From Candidatus Kuenenia stuttgartensis (GTDB lineage: Bacteria; Planctomycetota; Planctomycetia; Isosphaerales; Isosphaeraceae), in the NCBI GenBank assembly GCA_945872325.1, contig CAMBZY010000173.1, positions 1-6,859 on the forward strand: DNA of 6,859 bases. The letters are read 5' to 3'. A program made the position numbers and the translations under genes. This document shows, piece by piece, positions 6,362-6,859 of this stretch; the stretch's first letter is position 1, and each line of letters opens with the position of its first letter. The notes beneath the pieces are model-generated. The model saw nothing but the letters and a program-made list of their open reading frames with translations. It was not told the origin of the DNA and made no database searches.

Positions 6362-6859
6362 ATGGCCAATTACGGGCACTTATTTCTCACTGGAGCGGGT
6401 GGCGGCATTGGCTCGCAAGTGGCACGGATGTGGGTCGATGCCGGTGGTACCGTGACCCTTTTCGGGCGCGATCAGGCTAAACTTATCGCCGCATCCGAAT
6501 CACTCGATCCGTCCAGTTTCATAATGGTTCCAGGCGATTCCACCAAGCCTGAGGATCTGGCTGCAGCTGTCGATCAGTCCACTCAGCGATTTGGCAAGAT
6601 TGACGCGCTGGCCCACTGCGTAGGTTCCATCAAGCTCAAGCCCCTGCACATGGCGACTCTGGCAGATTTTGATGAGACTTTGAACATCAATCTGAGGTCA
6701 GCATTTCTCGCCACCAAAGCTGTCTTACCATCAATGAGGGCCCAGCAAAGTGGCTCTGTGGTGCTGGTTTCGACAGTCGCCGCCCAGCAGGGCATGAACA
6801 ACCACGAGCTGATCGCGGCGGCCAAATCAGGTATCGAGGGGCTGGTTCGATCGGCGGCC
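6362..6859 (+). CDS. SDR-family protein lacking the catalytic Tyr, 3' end outside window
   Basis: The open frame from ATG 6362 runs 166 codons to the window edge; SDRs are usually 240-260 residues, so about one third is missing. Residues 7-17 are the Rossmann strand and TGAGGGIG nucleotide loop (T10 to G17). GRD (35-37) ends strand 2 and PGDSTKPEDL (57-66) resembles the adenine-binding DxxD region. Residues 84-89 read AHCVGS where the classical motif is NNAG. Asn110 and Ser137 of the catalytic tetrad are in place, and Lys155 is present, but the position four before it is Ile151, giving IAAAK and not YxxxK. The surrounding NNHELIAAAKSGIEGL resembles an NHExIAAAK-type subgroup I recall among SDRs. 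Reductase activity by the standard mechanism is therefore doubtful; NAD(P) binding looks intact. The substrate is unknown. The Shine-Dalgarno is weak (CGGAAA just before the ATG). Confidence 0.9.
   Translation, partial: MANYGHLFLTGAGGGIGSQVARMWVDAGGTVTLFGRDQAKLIAASESLDPSSFIMVPGDSTKPEDLAAAVDQSTQRFGKIDALAHCVGSIKLKPLHMATLADFDETLNINLRSAFLATKAVLPSMRAQQSGSVVLVSTVAAQQGMNNHELIAAAKSGIEGLVRSAA

Overview
The window looks like chromosomal DNA from a planctomycete. Base composition appears moderate (roughly mid-50s % GC by eye). A Planctopirus/Gimesia-like member of the Planctomycetales would fit, but that is inference. Three things support the phylum. One gene encodes a 'planctomycete cytochrome C' (PSCyt1) plus DUF1549 (PSCyt2) protein. 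Another encodes an exported Gfo/Idh/MocA oxidoreductase with a Tat signal. A third protein carries the N-terminal pattern (basic stretch followed by LExRxxLS) common in large planctomycete surface proteins. No mobile element, tRNA, rRNA or CRISPR array is visible.

Layout: 1-1268 (minus) is the N-terminal 422 codons of a PSCyt1/DUF1549 protein that runs off the left edge. 1381-2841 (minus) is a complete Tat-exported Gfo/Idh/MocA oxidoreductase, separated from the previous gene by an intrinsic terminator at 1322-1366. 2842-3134 is a 293-bp non-coding stretch holding a large imperfect palindrome (3002-3076) and a small hairpin (3083-3100). 3135-3434 (minus) is a 99-residue protein of unknown function with an Sm/LSm-like pattern. 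3546-5033 (plus) is a 495-residue exported protein with one CxxCH haem-attachment motif. It has a strong sigma70-type promoter so close to the start codon that the mRNA should be nearly leaderless. 5077-5122 is a strong terminator, probably bidirectional, between convergent genes. 5136-6149 (minus) is a protein made of two tandem duplicated PAS domains with no output domain. 6153-6361 is a 209-bp divergent intergenic region with a possible promoter/operator. 6362-6859 (plus) is the N-terminal 166 codons of a short-chain dehydrogenase/reductase (SDR) that runs off the right edge and lacks the catalytic tyrosine.

No single coherent pathway is visible. The two leftmost genes fit the exported enzyme repertoire typical of planctomycetes, where PSCyt/DUF1549 proteins and Tat-exported Gfo/Idh/MocA proteins are highly multiplied and often associated with polysaccharide use. 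The other genes look like separately transcribed units. The items most worth following up are the output-less, probably exported tandem-PAS protein, the Tyr-less SDR, the near-leaderless haem-motif protein and the Sm-like small protein.
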